DNA from: Porphyromonas canoris
GTDB lineage: Bacteria > Bacteroidota > Bacteroidia > Bacteroidales > Porphyromonadaceae
DNA length: 64,000 nt
Direction of reading: 5' to 3'
NCBI RefSeq assembly: GCF_000769115.1
Contig: NZ_JQZV01000005.1
Location: 26,405-90,404, forward strand
Below are positions 44,913-53,758 of the stretch, piece by piece. The number at the start of each line of letters is the position of its first letter. Position 1 is the stretch's first letter. A model generated the notes under the pieces. That model made no database searches. It was given only the letters and a program-made list of their open reading frames with translations, and was not told the origin of the DNA. A program made the position numbers and the translations under genes.

Positions 44913-46787
44913 ATGGAAACATTGAAGCACGAGTGCGGTATCGCCCTCATCAGACTACGCAAACCCCTCTCCTTCTATCATGAGAAATATGGGACGTGGC
45001 GTTACGGACTGAACAAAATGTATCTTCTCATGGAGAAGCAGCACAACAGAGGGCAAGAAGGAGCCGGGATGGCTTGTGTTAAACTAAACACTCCTCCCGG
45101 TGAAGAGTACTTCTTCAGGCATAGAGCTCAAGGCAGTAGTGCCATCACAGAAGTGTTTGAGGATGTCAGAAAAGATATAGACTCCACTCCGGAAGAGCTT
45201 TTCGAGAGTATAGACAGCATCTCCAAGCATGTTCCCTTTGCAGGAGAGTGCTACATGGGACACCTTCGGTACAGTACTACCGGCAAGAGAGGTATGGCTT
45301 TTGTCCATCCGATGATGAGGCGTAGCAACTGGAGAGCAAAGAGTCTGCTCTTGTGCGGAAACTTTAATCTCACCTCCACGGATAAGATTTTTGAGTCCAT
45401 CACATCCGTAGGACAGCATCCGAGAAACATGTCCGACACTCACATCGTCATAGAACAGATGGGGCACGCATTGGACAGAGAGATAGAGCGAGTGTACAGA
45501 ATCGCCAAGGGTATGGGGCTTGAAGGCATGGACATTACCGACCATATAGAAAGCCATATCAACCTTTGCAATCCGCTCTCAAAGTGTTCGCCACTATGGG
45601 AAGGCGGGTATGCCATGTGCGGTATGACAGGAAGCGGAGAATCTTTTGTTATGAGAGACCCTGCGGGGATACGCCCTGCTTTCTATTATGTAGACGACGA
45701 AATCGTTGTCGTTGCATCGGAAAGAGCCGTCATCCAAACCGTTATGAACCTCACTTTTGATAAGGTTAAGGAGCTTCCGAGGGGCAGTGCCATCACGATA
45801 GATAAAAGCGGTGAGCAGGTCAATATATTCGAGATCCTGCCACAAGCACCCAATGCAGCCTGCTCGTTTGAACGCATATACTTCTCCAGAGGTAGCGATA
45901 GAGACATCTATAAAGAGCGCAAGGCGTTAGGGGCTAATCTCGTTCCACAGGTGATGAAGAGTATAGATTACGACTTGGATCATGCCGTATTCTCCTTTAT
46001 TCCGAATACTGCCGAAGTGGCTTATTTCGGGCTTGTGGAGGGTCTGAATAAAGTACTCAACGAACAAAAACTAAAGGCTATCCAAGAGCTCTCGAACCCT
46101 ACATCCGAAGAGTTGGGCACTATCCTCAACAAGCGCATAAGGGCTGAGAAGGTGGCGGTAAAGGATATCAAGCTGAGAACATTCATCACTCAGGGCGAAA
46201 GCCGAAAGGAGTTGGCGGCACACGTATACGATATTACTTACGGCTCTTTGAACCGAAACGAGGATAAGCTGGTGGTTATCGACGACAGCATCGTTCGGGG
46301 AACAACGTTGAAAGAGAGTATCATCACCATTCTTCATCGTCTCGGTCCCACAAAAATCGTAATCGTATCATCCGCTCCCCAAGTGCGTTATCCGGACTGC
46401 TATGGTATAGACATGAGCAGATTGGAAGAGTTTGTCGCATTCCGTGCAGCTGTTGCGCTGCTCGAAGAGAGAGGACAGACTGCAGTGTTGGATGAGATCT
46501 ACTCGGACATTATCAAGGCAGAAGCGGAGAACAGACTCACGGAACAGAATTTTGTGAAGCGTCTTTATGCTCCGTTCTCTGTGGATGAATTGAACACAAA
46601 GATGCTTGAGCTCCTGATGCCGGAGGGTATAGATATTCCTGTCGAGCTGGTATTCCAATCCATGGAAGGGCTTCACGAAGCTGTTCCGAACCATCCGGGC
46701 GACTGGTATTTCTCAGGTAACTATCCGACCAAAGGCGGAAATGTTTTGGTAAACAGAGCGTACATCAATTTCTATAAGAACAGATAA
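44913..46787 (+). CDS. PurF-like amidophosphoribosyltransferase (class II amidotransferase fusion)
   Basis: A 624-residue two-domain enzyme. The N-terminal Ntn glutaminase has its candidate nucleophile at Cys8 (KHECGIALI), with HNRGQEGAGMACV and YMGHLRYSTTG. The C-terminal phosphoribosyltransferase domain holds the PRPP loop LVVIDDSIVRGTT and VSSAPQVRYPDCYGIDM. At over 600 residues it is longer than normal PurF (about 470-500), and Cys8 is not at position 2, so it belongs to the extended Bacteroidetes PurF paralogue. It may make phosphoribosylamine or a related amine. It ends 4 bp before cbiK. Confidence 0.85.
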   Translation: METLKHECGIALIRLRKPLSFYHEKYGTWRYGLNKMYLLMEKQHNRGQEGAGMACVKLNTPPGEEYFFRHRAQGSSAITEVFEDVRKDIDSTPEELFESIDSISKHVPFAGECYMGHLRYSTTGKRGMAFVHPMMRRSNWRAKSLLLCGNFNLTSTDKIFESITSVGQHPRNMSDTHIVIEQMGHALDREIERVYRIAKGMGLEGMDITDHIESHINLCNPLSKCSPLWEGGYAMCGMTGSGESFVMRDPAGIRPAFYYVDDEIVVVASERAVIQTVMNLTFDKVKELPRGSAITIDKSGEQVNIFEILPQAPNAACSFERIYFSRGSDRDIYKERKALGANLVPQVMKSIDYDLDHAVFSFIPNTAEVAYFGLVEGLNKVLNEQKLKAIQELSNPTSEELGTILNKRIRAEKVAVKDIKLRTFITQGESRKELAAHVYDITYGSLNRNEDKLVVIDDSIVRGTTLKESIITILHRLGPTKIVIVSSAPQVRYPDCYGIDMSRLEEFVAFRAAVALLEERGQTAVLDEIYSDIIKAEAENRLTEQNFVKRLYAPFSVDELNTKMLELLMPEGIDIPVELVFQSMEGLHEAVPNHPGDWYFSGNYPTKGGNVLVNRAYINFYKNR

Positions 46788-46791
46788 CACT

Positions 46792-47706
46792 ATGACAGAT
46801 AACAATCAAGATAAAAAACTACTGACTCACTCGAAAGCCGGGAACAAGGTTTTTGAAGAGGATAACATCTTCGATCATGTAACGGATGGAGATAAAGTGG
46901 CTATTCTTATGGCGCACTTCGGAACCACTCATGAGGATACCAGAGAGAAGACCATAGATATAATAAATGATATGGTTACGGCTCACTATCCGATGATAGA
47001 TATGTACGAGGCGTACACATCGCGTATCATCGTGAAGCGTCTCAAGGATAGAGGAGTGGAGAAGATGTTACCTTCGGAAGCTCTAAGGCTTTTGGCAGAT
47101 CAGGGATACACTCATGTCATAGTACAGCCTACGACAATCATCTGGGGAGTAGAGATGGAGAGTCTCTGCATAGACGTCGAAGAGATCCGAGACAGGTTCA
47201 AAGAGGTTCGTCTCTGCTCGCCACTTCTTTCGTATGAAGAGGATTATGATGCGCTCATAGAGGCTATGACGGCTGAGACAGAAGAGGATGAAGTTTATCT
47301 TTGGGTCGGTCACGGCACTTACGATGTATCTACCGCACAATACGCGATGCTCGATTACAAGCTGAAAGATCTCGGTTATCCCAATCACATTATAGGCTGT
47401 ATCGAAGGCTATCCTTACTTTGAGCAGGCTCTCTCACAACTACGCAGGTTGGACACCAAACGTGTACACCTTCAACCGCTTATGCTGGTAGCCGGAGAGC
47501 ATGCCAAGAACGATATTGCGGAAGACTGGAAAGAGATGTTGGAAGAAGAGGGATACGAAGTGGTACTTCACCTTTGCGGACTTGGAGAGTTGCCTGCCGT
47601 TCAGGAGCGTTTCCTTGAACTTCTCACCTTCTATTCCCGATACCGAAAGATCGGAATCATGCAAAAGAAAAGCCTTTATATCTCCACAGGAAAGAAGATG
47701 AAGTAG
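46792..47706 (+). CDS. cbiK: sirohydrochlorin cobaltochelatase CbiK
   Basis: A 304-residue class II chelatase that inserts Co2+ into sirohydrochlorin (factor II) to start the anaerobic cobalamin route. The metal-facing histidines are in LWVGHGTYDVST and LVAGEHAKNDIAEDW; ILMAHFGTTHEDTR opens the first half. No signal peptide, so it is cytosolic, unlike the periplasmic variants. It has an extra N-terminal stretch of about 35 residues relative to minimal CbiK. It is followed 44 bp later by the fused cbiH-cbiC. Confidence 0.93.
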   Translation: MTDNNQDKKLLTHSKAGNKVFEEDNIFDHVTDGDKVAILMAHFGTTHEDTREKTIDIINDMVTAHYPMIDMYEAYTSRIIVKRLKDRGVEKMLPSEALRLLADQGYTHVIVQPTTIIWGVEMESLCIDVEEIRDRFKEVRLCSPLLSYEEDYDALIEAMTAETEEDEVYLWVGHGTYDVSTAQYAMLDYKLKDLGYPNHIIGCIEGYPYFEQALSQLRRLDTKRVHLQPLMLVAGEHAKNDIAEDWKEMLEEEGYEVVLHLCGLGELPAVQERFLELLTFYSRYRKIGIMQKKSLYISTGKKMK

Positions 47707-47750
47707 AAAGATTTTGAATTTGATACCTTAAGAACAGTAGAGCATAGCGA

Positions 47751-49160
47751 ATGAAGAAAGGAAAAATAGTAGTCGCCGGGATAGGTCCGGGCGGTAAAGA
47801 AGATATATCACCGGCTGTATTGGATGCCGTAAAGACGGCAGATGTGGTCGTGGGATACAAATATTATTTTCAGTTTATAGAGTCTGTTCTCTCTCCCGGC
47901 ACGGTCTGTATAGATACAGGCATGAAGAAAGAGCAGTTGCGAGCCGAACAGGCATTCGATCTTGCAGAAGAAGGCAAGACGGTGGTGGTGATCAGCTCCG
48001 GCGATTCCGGTATTTACGGCATGGCGCCACTGGTATATGAGATGAAAGATGAACGCGATAGCGACATCGAGGTAGAGGTATTACCCGGTATAAGTGCCTT
48101 TCAAAAAGCGGCTGCTTTGCTGGGTGCTCCCATCGGACATGACTTTTGCGTGATCTCTCTATCCGATCTCATGACTCCCTGGGCTACCATTGAGAAGAGA
48201 ATAGAAGCCGCAGCAATGGCAGACTTTATCACTGCCGTCTATAATCCCAAGAGTAATGGCAGGTATTGGCAACTGCACCGACTGAAAGAGCTATTCCTTA
48301 AACACCGCGATCCTCAAACGCCTGTGGGATACGTCCGTCAGGCAGGAAGAGAAGATCAGAATATCACTCTTACCACATTGGAAGCATTTGATCCGGAAGA
48401 GATAGATATGTTCACGCTTGTTCTGTTAGGCAATTCCCAGACTTATAAATCTGCCGACGGTAAGATGATAACCCCTCGCGGCTATTATCGCAACAAGGGT
48501 ATGCAGGCGGATAAGATCGGACAGGATATCATGATCCGCAGTTTTCAGACCATCGAAAGCGAGTTGGCAAACAAAAATATCCCGTTGGATCACAAGTGGG
48601 CTCTGCTCCACTCCATCCACACAACCGCAGACTTTGACATGGAGAAAGTACTCTACACAGATGAAAAAGCCGTAGAGCAGCTTCATGAAGCCTTTATCTC
48701 CAAGAAAGTAAGTACCATCATCACGGATGTTACCATGGTTGTCTCCGGCATCAGAAAGGGAGCATTGGAGCGTTTGGGCATAGAAGCCAAATGCTATTTG
48801 CACGATCCGAGAGTGGCACAGATGGCTACGGAGAAAGGCATTACCCGTACTCAAGCCGGCATCCGATTGGCGGTAGAAGAGCACCCTGATGCGCTTTACG
48901 CTTTCGGCAATGCCCCTACTGCACTTATCGAGCTATGCGATCTGATCCGAAAAGGAAAGGCTTCACCTGTCGGGGTGATAGGTGCTCCGGTCGGGTTTGT
49001 GAATGTTTGCGAGTCGAAACACATGCTCAAGTCTTTCCCTTCCATCCCTAAAATCATAGTGGAGGGACGCAAAGGCGGAAGCAATCTGGCGGCTACACTT
49101 GTAAACTCCATCCTGACTCTCGACGATGCCGAACAGCTTCGCCCCGGACGAGATCTGTAA
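47751..49160 (+). CDS. cbiHC: fused precorrin-3B C17-methyltransferase / precorrin-8X methylmutase
   Basis: A 469-residue bifunctional corrin enzyme. Residues 1-245 are the SAM-dependent CbiH/CobJ methyltransferase (VVAGIGPGGKEDIS, ISSGDSGIYGMAPLVYE, TAVYNPKSNGRYWQL), which performs ring contraction. Residues about 260-465 are CbiC/CobH, which moves the C11 methyl to C12 (DVTMVVSGI, YAFGNAPTALIEL, PVGFVNVCESK). The two steps are not consecutive in the pathway, yet fused. Starts 44 bp after cbiK and 11 bp before the cbiET gene. Confidence 0.94.
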   Translation: MKKGKIVVAGIGPGGKEDISPAVLDAVKTADVVVGYKYYFQFIESVLSPGTVCIDTGMKKEQLRAEQAFDLAEEGKTVVVISSGDSGIYGMAPLVYEMKDERDSDIEVEVLPGISAFQKAAALLGAPIGHDFCVISLSDLMTPWATIEKRIEAAAMADFITAVYNPKSNGRYWQLHRLKELFLKHRDPQTPVGYVRQAGREDQNITLTTLEAFDPEEIDMFTLVLLGNSQTYKSADGKMITPRGYYRNKGMQADKIGQDIMIRSFQTIESELANKNIPLDHKWALLHSIHTTADFDMEKVLYTDEKAVEQLHEAFISKKVSTIITDVTMVVSGIRKGALERLGIEAKCYLHDPRVAQMATEKGITRTQAGIRLAVEEHPDALYAFGNAPTALIELCDLIRKGKASPVGVIGAPVGFVNVCESKHMLKSFPSIPKIIVEGRKGGSNLAATLVNSILTLDDAEQLRPGRDL

Positions 49161-49171
49161 TAAACGAAAAG

Positions 49172-50359
49172 ATGAAGTTCACTATCATTGGCATAGATGA
49201 CAACAGAGAGCAGCATCTCTCCCCTCATCTTCGGGAGCGTATAGCCCGAAACAGTATCTTTTCGGGCGGATTGCGTCATAAAGAGATCATGGATCCCTAC
49301 CTGCCCGAAGGGTATAGTTGGATTCCGATAGTAGTTCCTCTCTCTCAAGTTTTCGAGGCATATCGCCGGCACGAAGAGGTTGTGATATTTGCCTCAGGCG
49401 ATCCGCTCTTCTTCGGATTTGCCAATACTGTTCTGCGAGAAATGCCCGAAGCGGAGATTGATCTCTATCCCTACTTCAACTCTTTGCAGCTACACGCTCA
49501 TCGCCTCCTGCTCCCCTATCAGGATATGAAGATTGTCTCTCTCACGGGACGCCCTTGGCACAAGTTCGATGAAGCTCTCATTCTCGGATATGATCTTATA
49601 GGCATACTCACGGATAACAAAGAACATACCCCTCAAACCATAGCCAAACGGATGTTGGAGTATGGGTATGACAACTACAAGATGTCCGTAGGCGAACTGC
49701 TGGGCAATACCGAAGCAGAGCGTGTTACCACTCACGGTTTGGAAGAGATCGCTTCGCAGTCGTTTGCATTTCCCAATAACATCATCCTCCACAAGCAATA
49801 CACTCGTCCCCGACCGCTTGGTCTTCATGAAGGGAACTTTCATCTGCTCAACGGTAGAGCCAAGATGATCACCAAAATGCCTATTCGACTTCTCTCGCTG
49901 AGTGCACTGGACTTACGGGAAAGGAGTGTCTTTTGGGATGTCGGATTCTGTACCGGCTCTGTCTCCATCGAGGCAAAGCTGCAGTTTCCACACCTTCAGG
50001 TTTATGCTTTTGAACAGCGAGAAGAGGGGCGGATGCTCATCCATGAAAATGCAAAAAAGTTCGGAACGCCCGGCATCAATGCGTTTATCGGAGACTTCAC
50101 AGAGACCGAGACGGATGCTTTACCTGCTCCGGATGCTGCTTTTATCGGCGGACACGGAGGCAAGATGAACGAAATCGTGGAGAAATTATCCGCGAAAATG
50201 GCTTCGGGCAGCATATTGGTCTTCAACGCCGTATCTCCCGAAAGCAGACAGATGTTCCTTGATGCGTGCGGGGCACACGGCTTCGGAGAGATGCAGAGTA
50301 CCCGAATCACGATAGACGACTTCAATCCGATAGAAGTCATGAGGGCTGTTAAACAATAA
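49172..50359 (+). CDS. cbiET: precorrin-6Y C5,15-methyltransferase (CbiE-CbiT)
   Basis: A 395-residue fusion, the common CobL form. The N-terminal CbiE part (FASGDPLFFGFANTVLREMP, about 1-210) methylates C5; the C-terminal CbiT part (FWDVGFCTGSVSIEAKLQFP, FIGGHGGKMNEIVEKL, about 220-395) methylates C15 and decarboxylates the acetate side chain. It begins 11 bp after the cbiH-cbiC stop and ends 8 bp before cbiG-cbiF, so one transcript is likely. Confidence 0.94.
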   Translation: MKFTIIGIDDNREQHLSPHLRERIARNSIFSGGLRHKEIMDPYLPEGYSWIPIVVPLSQVFEAYRRHEEVVIFASGDPLFFGFANTVLREMPEAEIDLYPYFNSLQLHAHRLLLPYQDMKIVSLTGRPWHKFDEALILGYDLIGILTDNKEHTPQTIAKRMLEYGYDNYKMSVGELLGNTEAERVTTHGLEEIASQSFAFPNNIILHKQYTRPRPLGLHEGNFHLLNGRAKMITKMPIRLLSLSALDLRERSVFWDVGFCTGSVSIEAKLQFPHLQVYAFEQREEGRMLIHENAKKFGTPGINAFIGDFTETETDALPAPDAAFIGGHGGKMNEIVEKLSAKMASGSILVFNAVSPESRQMFLDACGAHGFGEMQSTRITIDDFNPIEVMRAVKQ

Positions 50360-50367
50360 GACGACAG

Positions 50368-52146
50368 ATGAAATCCATTGCAATCATACTGGTTTCCGAG
50401 CGTAGCCGACACCTTGCCGAAACCATCCTAAAGGAGTATCCCGACGCGGAGATACATCCGCTCACCCATGTCGGCGAGTTATTTTCCAAATCCGATGCCT
50501 TAGTCTTCATCGGGGCTATGGGTATCTGTATCAGGACTATCGCACCATATATCAGAGACAAATACACAGACCCTGCCATTGTCAATATAGACAGCACGGG
50601 GCAGTTCGTTGTATCTGTTCTCTCCGGGCATGTCGGAGGAGCAAACGAACTCTCCACAGCTTTGGCACGAGTGCTTGGAGCACAAGAGGTGATCACCACT
50701 CAAAGCGATGGTCTCGGCTTATGGGCATTGGACACGATAGGTAAAAAGTACGGTTGGAAGACAGAAACCTCCGAAGCCAACCTGAATGCACCCATCACGC
50801 TATTTGTTAATGACAAGCGGGTAGCCCTTCTACTCGACATCAAAGATAGCGGAACGGCATACATGGAGCGTACCAAACCGCCGCACGTAGATCTCTTCTA
50901 CAACATTGCGGATATAGAGTGGAAAGAGTACGAGCTGTTCATAGCCGTCACACCGAAGATATACAGAGAGGTGCCTGTCCCTGCCATCTACTATCGTCCG
51001 AGTGTATTGCACCTCGGCATGGGATGCCGTCGCCAATGCTCCTCTACCGGAGTAGCCGGCTATCTGGAAGAAGCCCTTACAGGTTTTGGCTACTCTCCCC
51101 TCTCCATTGCATCACTATCGTCCATAGAGCTAAAGAAAGATGAGCCGATGCTGCACGAGCTTGCCACGCATTTTGGTGCGCCTCTCCATATCTTTTCGGA
51201 CAGAGAGTTGGACGGTGTGGAAGTACCCAACCCCTCCAAGAAAGTAGAAGAGGTAACATCCGTACCGAGTGTATCGGAAGCCTCATCCATTATGGCTGCA
51301 AAGGGAGGAGCTTTACTGTTGGAGAAGCAGAAAGGGGCACTTTCCGCCGGGAATGAGTTCACATTCGCATTGGCGCAGGATAGAGCATCTGTTCGCGCCG
51401 GTCATATAGAAATTGTAGGTGCCGGTCCGGGAGATCCGGAGCTTGTATCGGTCAAAGGGAAAAGATTTCTGCAACAGGCGGATCTTATTCTTTATGCCGG
51501 CAGTCTCGTACCCATAGAGCTGACCCACTATGCCAAAGCGGGAGCCACAGTGCGTAGCTCCGCATCAATGAGTCTTGAAGAGCAGTTTGAGATCATGAAA
51601 GAGTTTTACGACAAAGGGCTTTTGGTGGTTCGTCTGCATACGGGCGACCCTTGCATCTATGGCGCCATCCAAGAGCAGATGGCACTCTTCGATGCCCACG
51701 ATATGTCGTACCACATCACACCGGGGATCTCATCATTCCAAGCCGCTGCAGCAGCTCTTCGCTCGCAGTTTACCATTCCGGAAAAGGTACAGACCATTAT
51801 CCTCACCCGTGGAGAAGGGCGTACCATGATGCCGGAAAAAGAGAAGCTCCATCTGCTGGCACGTTCTCAGAGCACCATGTGCATCTTCCTCAGTGCCGGC
51901 ATCGTGAGGGATGTTCAGGCTCAACTCTTAGAGCACTATCCGCCAACCACTCCGGTGGCTGCCTGCTACAAACTTACGTGGAAAGATGAGCGCATCTACC
52001 GGGGAGAGCTGAAAGACTTGGCAAAAATCGTGGAAGAGAACAACCTTACCCTAACCACCATGATTGTGGTGGGAGAAGCCATAGACAACCGGCACGGATT
52101 ATCGAGACTTTATGCAGATGAGTTCAAACATCTGTTCAGGACATAA
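50368..52146 (+). CDS. cbiGF: fused CbiG / precorrin-4 C11-methyltransferase (CbiF)
   Basis: A 592-residue bifunctional protein. Residues 1-335 are CbiG, which opens the delta-lactone of cobalt-precorrin-5A (FIGAMGICIRTIAPYI, VLSGHVGGANELS, LGMGCRRQCSS). Residues about 345-590 are CbiF/CobM, the C11 methyltransferase (IVGAGPGDPELVSVKG, RLHTGDPCIYGAIQEQM, TPGISSFQAAAAALRS). These act in consecutive steps, so the fusion may channel the unstable intermediate. It is the last gene of the block; a perfect 16-bp hairpin terminator follows. Confidence 0.94.
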   Translation: MKSIAIILVSERSRHLAETILKEYPDAEIHPLTHVGELFSKSDALVFIGAMGICIRTIAPYIRDKYTDPAIVNIDSTGQFVVSVLSGHVGGANELSTALARVLGAQEVITTQSDGLGLWALDTIGKKYGWKTETSEANLNAPITLFVNDKRVALLLDIKDSGTAYMERTKPPHVDLFYNIADIEWKEYELFIAVTPKIYREVPVPAIYYRPSVLHLGMGCRRQCSSTGVAGYLEEALTGFGYSPLSIASLSSIELKKDEPMLHELATHFGAPLHIFSDRELDGVEVPNPSKKVEEVTSVPSVSEASSIMAAKGGALLLEKQKGALSAGNEFTFALAQDRASVRAGHIEIVGAGPGDPELVSVKGKRFLQQADLILYAGSLVPIELTHYAKAGATVRSSASMSLEEQFEIMKEFYDKGLLVVRLHTGDPCIYGAIQEQMALFDAHDMSYHITPGISSFQAAAAALRSQFTIPEKVQTIILTRGEGRTMMPEKEKLHLLARSQSTMCIFLSAGIVRDVQAQLLEHYPPTTPVAACYKLTWKDERIYRGELKDLAKIVEENNLTLTTMIVVGEAIDNRHGLSRLYADEFKHLFRT

Positions 52147-52225
52147 GCGATAAAAGAGCAGATAAAGACACTTCCTCCCGGCAGGGAAGTATAAACTCTA
52201 CTCTACAAAACCGACAGGAAACCGA

Positions 52226-52266
52226 GATAAAAGCTCCTTGATCTTTTCAAGGAGCTTTTATCTTTT
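52226..52266 (+). terminator. strong terminator of the cobalamin block
   Basis: A perfect 16-bp inverted repeat GATAAAAGCTCCTTGA / TCAAGGAGCTTTTATC (52226-52241 and 52247-52262) with a short loop and TTTT after. Confidence 0.9.
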
Positions 52267-52272
52267 GGAAAG

Positions 52273-52705
52273 AACACTTTGCCAAAAGAGATTTTGCAGA
52301 GTAGTTCAGAGACAAGAGATGAAGAGTGAAAAAGGACGGAAGTGTACTCACGTCTGAGAGCAAGCTCGAATCTCGAAAGCAACACCGTAAATGAGATGCC
52401 GTGCAAAAGTCTCGATGAAGCTGCAATGCTTTATTGAAGATGAGCTGAAAGCATTCAAATGTTTCTCTTATCCTGTTAGATAGTTCCGTTAAGCAGGAAC
52501 AAATCTGCAAATCAAGGCACGATTTCCGGAAGTCAAGGTTTGAAAAGCAGCAACCAAGTACCGATTTATAAAAACCAAGCTTTGAACGTGAAGAGTGAAT
52601 CTGTTTGGGAGAAGTTTTGAACAGGGTAACAGAAAGTTTTGAACGGCTTAAAGAGAGCTTTGGAAAGGGATCCTTGGGGCAAAAAACTTTGCCAAAAGAG
52701 ATTTC
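52273..52705 (+). repeat. pair of direct repeats flanking element A5
   Basis: The 19-base string ACTTTGCCAAAAGAGATTT occurs at about 52276-52294 and again at about 52686-52704, each preceded by a TTTGGAAAG-like stretch and followed by a GAGnGACAAGAG-like stretch. The 400 bp between them hold element A5 and no convincing gene. Confidence 0.65.
52470..52660 (+). repeat. 21-bp tandem-repeat element, copy A5
   Basis: Units at 52514-52534, 52535-52555, 52556-52576 and 52577-52597 (cores AAGGCACGA, AAGGTTTGA, AAGTACCGA, AAGCTTTGA), followed by looser repeats of AAGTTTTGAAC at about 21-23 bp spacing up to 52660. It is the most diverged copy together with A3. It lies between convergent cbiG-cbiF and the SusE-like lipoprotein gene. 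Confidence 0.72.
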
Positions 52706-52740
52706 CACCCAAGCATCCGAGAGCGACAAGAGGGCATAAA

Positions 52741-52777
52741 AAGAGGAGAGTCCCCGACAAGTCGGGAACTCTCCTCC
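52741..52777 (-). terminator. terminator of the SusCD locus
   Basis: On the minus strand GAGGAGAGTTCCCGAC pairs with GTCGGGGACTCTCCTC and is followed by TTTTTA. It lies 40 bp beyond the stop of the last gene of the locus. Confidence 0.85.
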
Positions 52778-52816
52778 ATTCATATATAGCTTTAGATAGT
52801 AATCTCTCGCGGAGTA

Positions 52817-53725
52817 TTACTTGTTACCATAGCCATCGATAATCTTCTTCGCTTCCGCTTCTGCGTCATAGATCTGATAGATCACCTTATAAAGTTTGAA
52901 CTCCGCCATATTGAAGAAGGTAGGAGCTGCGCCACTATTGGTTCTCATTACAGTAAGACGAAGATGCTTGATAGCAGGATCTGCATCTATTGGTTGAGAA
53001 TCGTAAACAGAAGAAGCACCGGTAGGAAGACCGCTGTTGATGCGAGTAAGCTCTCTCCAATCCTCTCCGTTCTCACTACCGGATACGATAATGTCTTGAG
53101 GTTTTCCGTTTCCATTATTACGGTTCTTATACCAGAACTTAAATGCTTTCTGCTCTTGAGGAATAGCTATCTGAAGATAGTGTGCATCGGTAGTCTGAGG
53201 AGCACTCCATCTGGAGTGGAAATATGTGCCATCGTTTCCATCAATAAGATTGGCAATAGGTCCTTCCGAAGGCTCTTGAGCATTGGTAGAAAGCATTTCG
53301 GCAGTCAATGGAATAGCTTCCGTAGAGAATGATGTTACAGGTGCTACGGGAGCAGATGTAGCCTTGAGAGTCTGGCTTGCACCTTCTTTACCCGAACTGC
53401 TCACCACAGTTACCGTAAACGTATATTCTCCTGCTACCTTGAAAGTCTTGGGTATAACACAAGAAGTGGAGTAGTTGCTGGTAAGACGGGTAGCGTTCTT
53501 ATTGGTATAAGGGTCGAAGTAGCTTACTTTGACATAGAGCAAGTCCTTGCCTGCTTCTTCCACTTTATCCCAATGAAGCACGATCTGTCCCGGAGTTGTC
53601 TCATATCTTAAATTGGAGATGCTGATAGGCTCTACCGTAGGCATATCTTGCTTGTCCTTACATGAAGCAAAAGCAAAAGCCAGTAGAGGCATAAGGGCGA
53701 GCATCATTACTTTTATTCTTTTCAT
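52817..53725 (-). CDS. surface lipoprotein with Fn3-like and discoidin-like domains
   Basis: A 302-residue lipoprotein: signal peptide with lipobox AFAFASC (Cys about 21), a fibronectin-III-like domain (SNLRYETTPGQIVLHWDKVE, about 38-125), then an F5/8-type-C (discoidin-like) domain (about 150-285) with NLIDGNDGTYFHSRWSAP and LRLTVMRTNSG. This layout is typical of the third gene in RagAB/SusCD loci, a surface-exposed binder of glycan or glycoprotein that feeds the SusC channel. It follows the SusD gene by 33 bp. The ligand is unknown. Confidence 0.85.
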   Translation of the reverse strand: MKRIKVMMLALMPLLAFAFASCKDKQDMPTVEPISISNLRYETTPGQIVLHWDKVEEAGKDLLYVKVSYFDPYTNKNATRLTSNYSTSCVIPKTFKVAGEYTFTVTVVSSSGKEGASQTLKATSAPVAPVTSFSTEAIPLTAEMLSTNAQEPSEGPIANLIDGNDGTYFHSRWSAPQTTDAHYLQIAIPQEQKAFKFWYKNRNNGNGKPQDIIVSGSENGEDWRELTRINSGLPTGASSVYDSQPIDADPAIKHLRLTVMRTNSGAAPTFFNMAEFKLYKVIYQIYDAEAEAKKIIDGYGNK

Positions 53726-53758
53726 TGTATTGTCTTTATCTATTTAATGGTCAGAATC

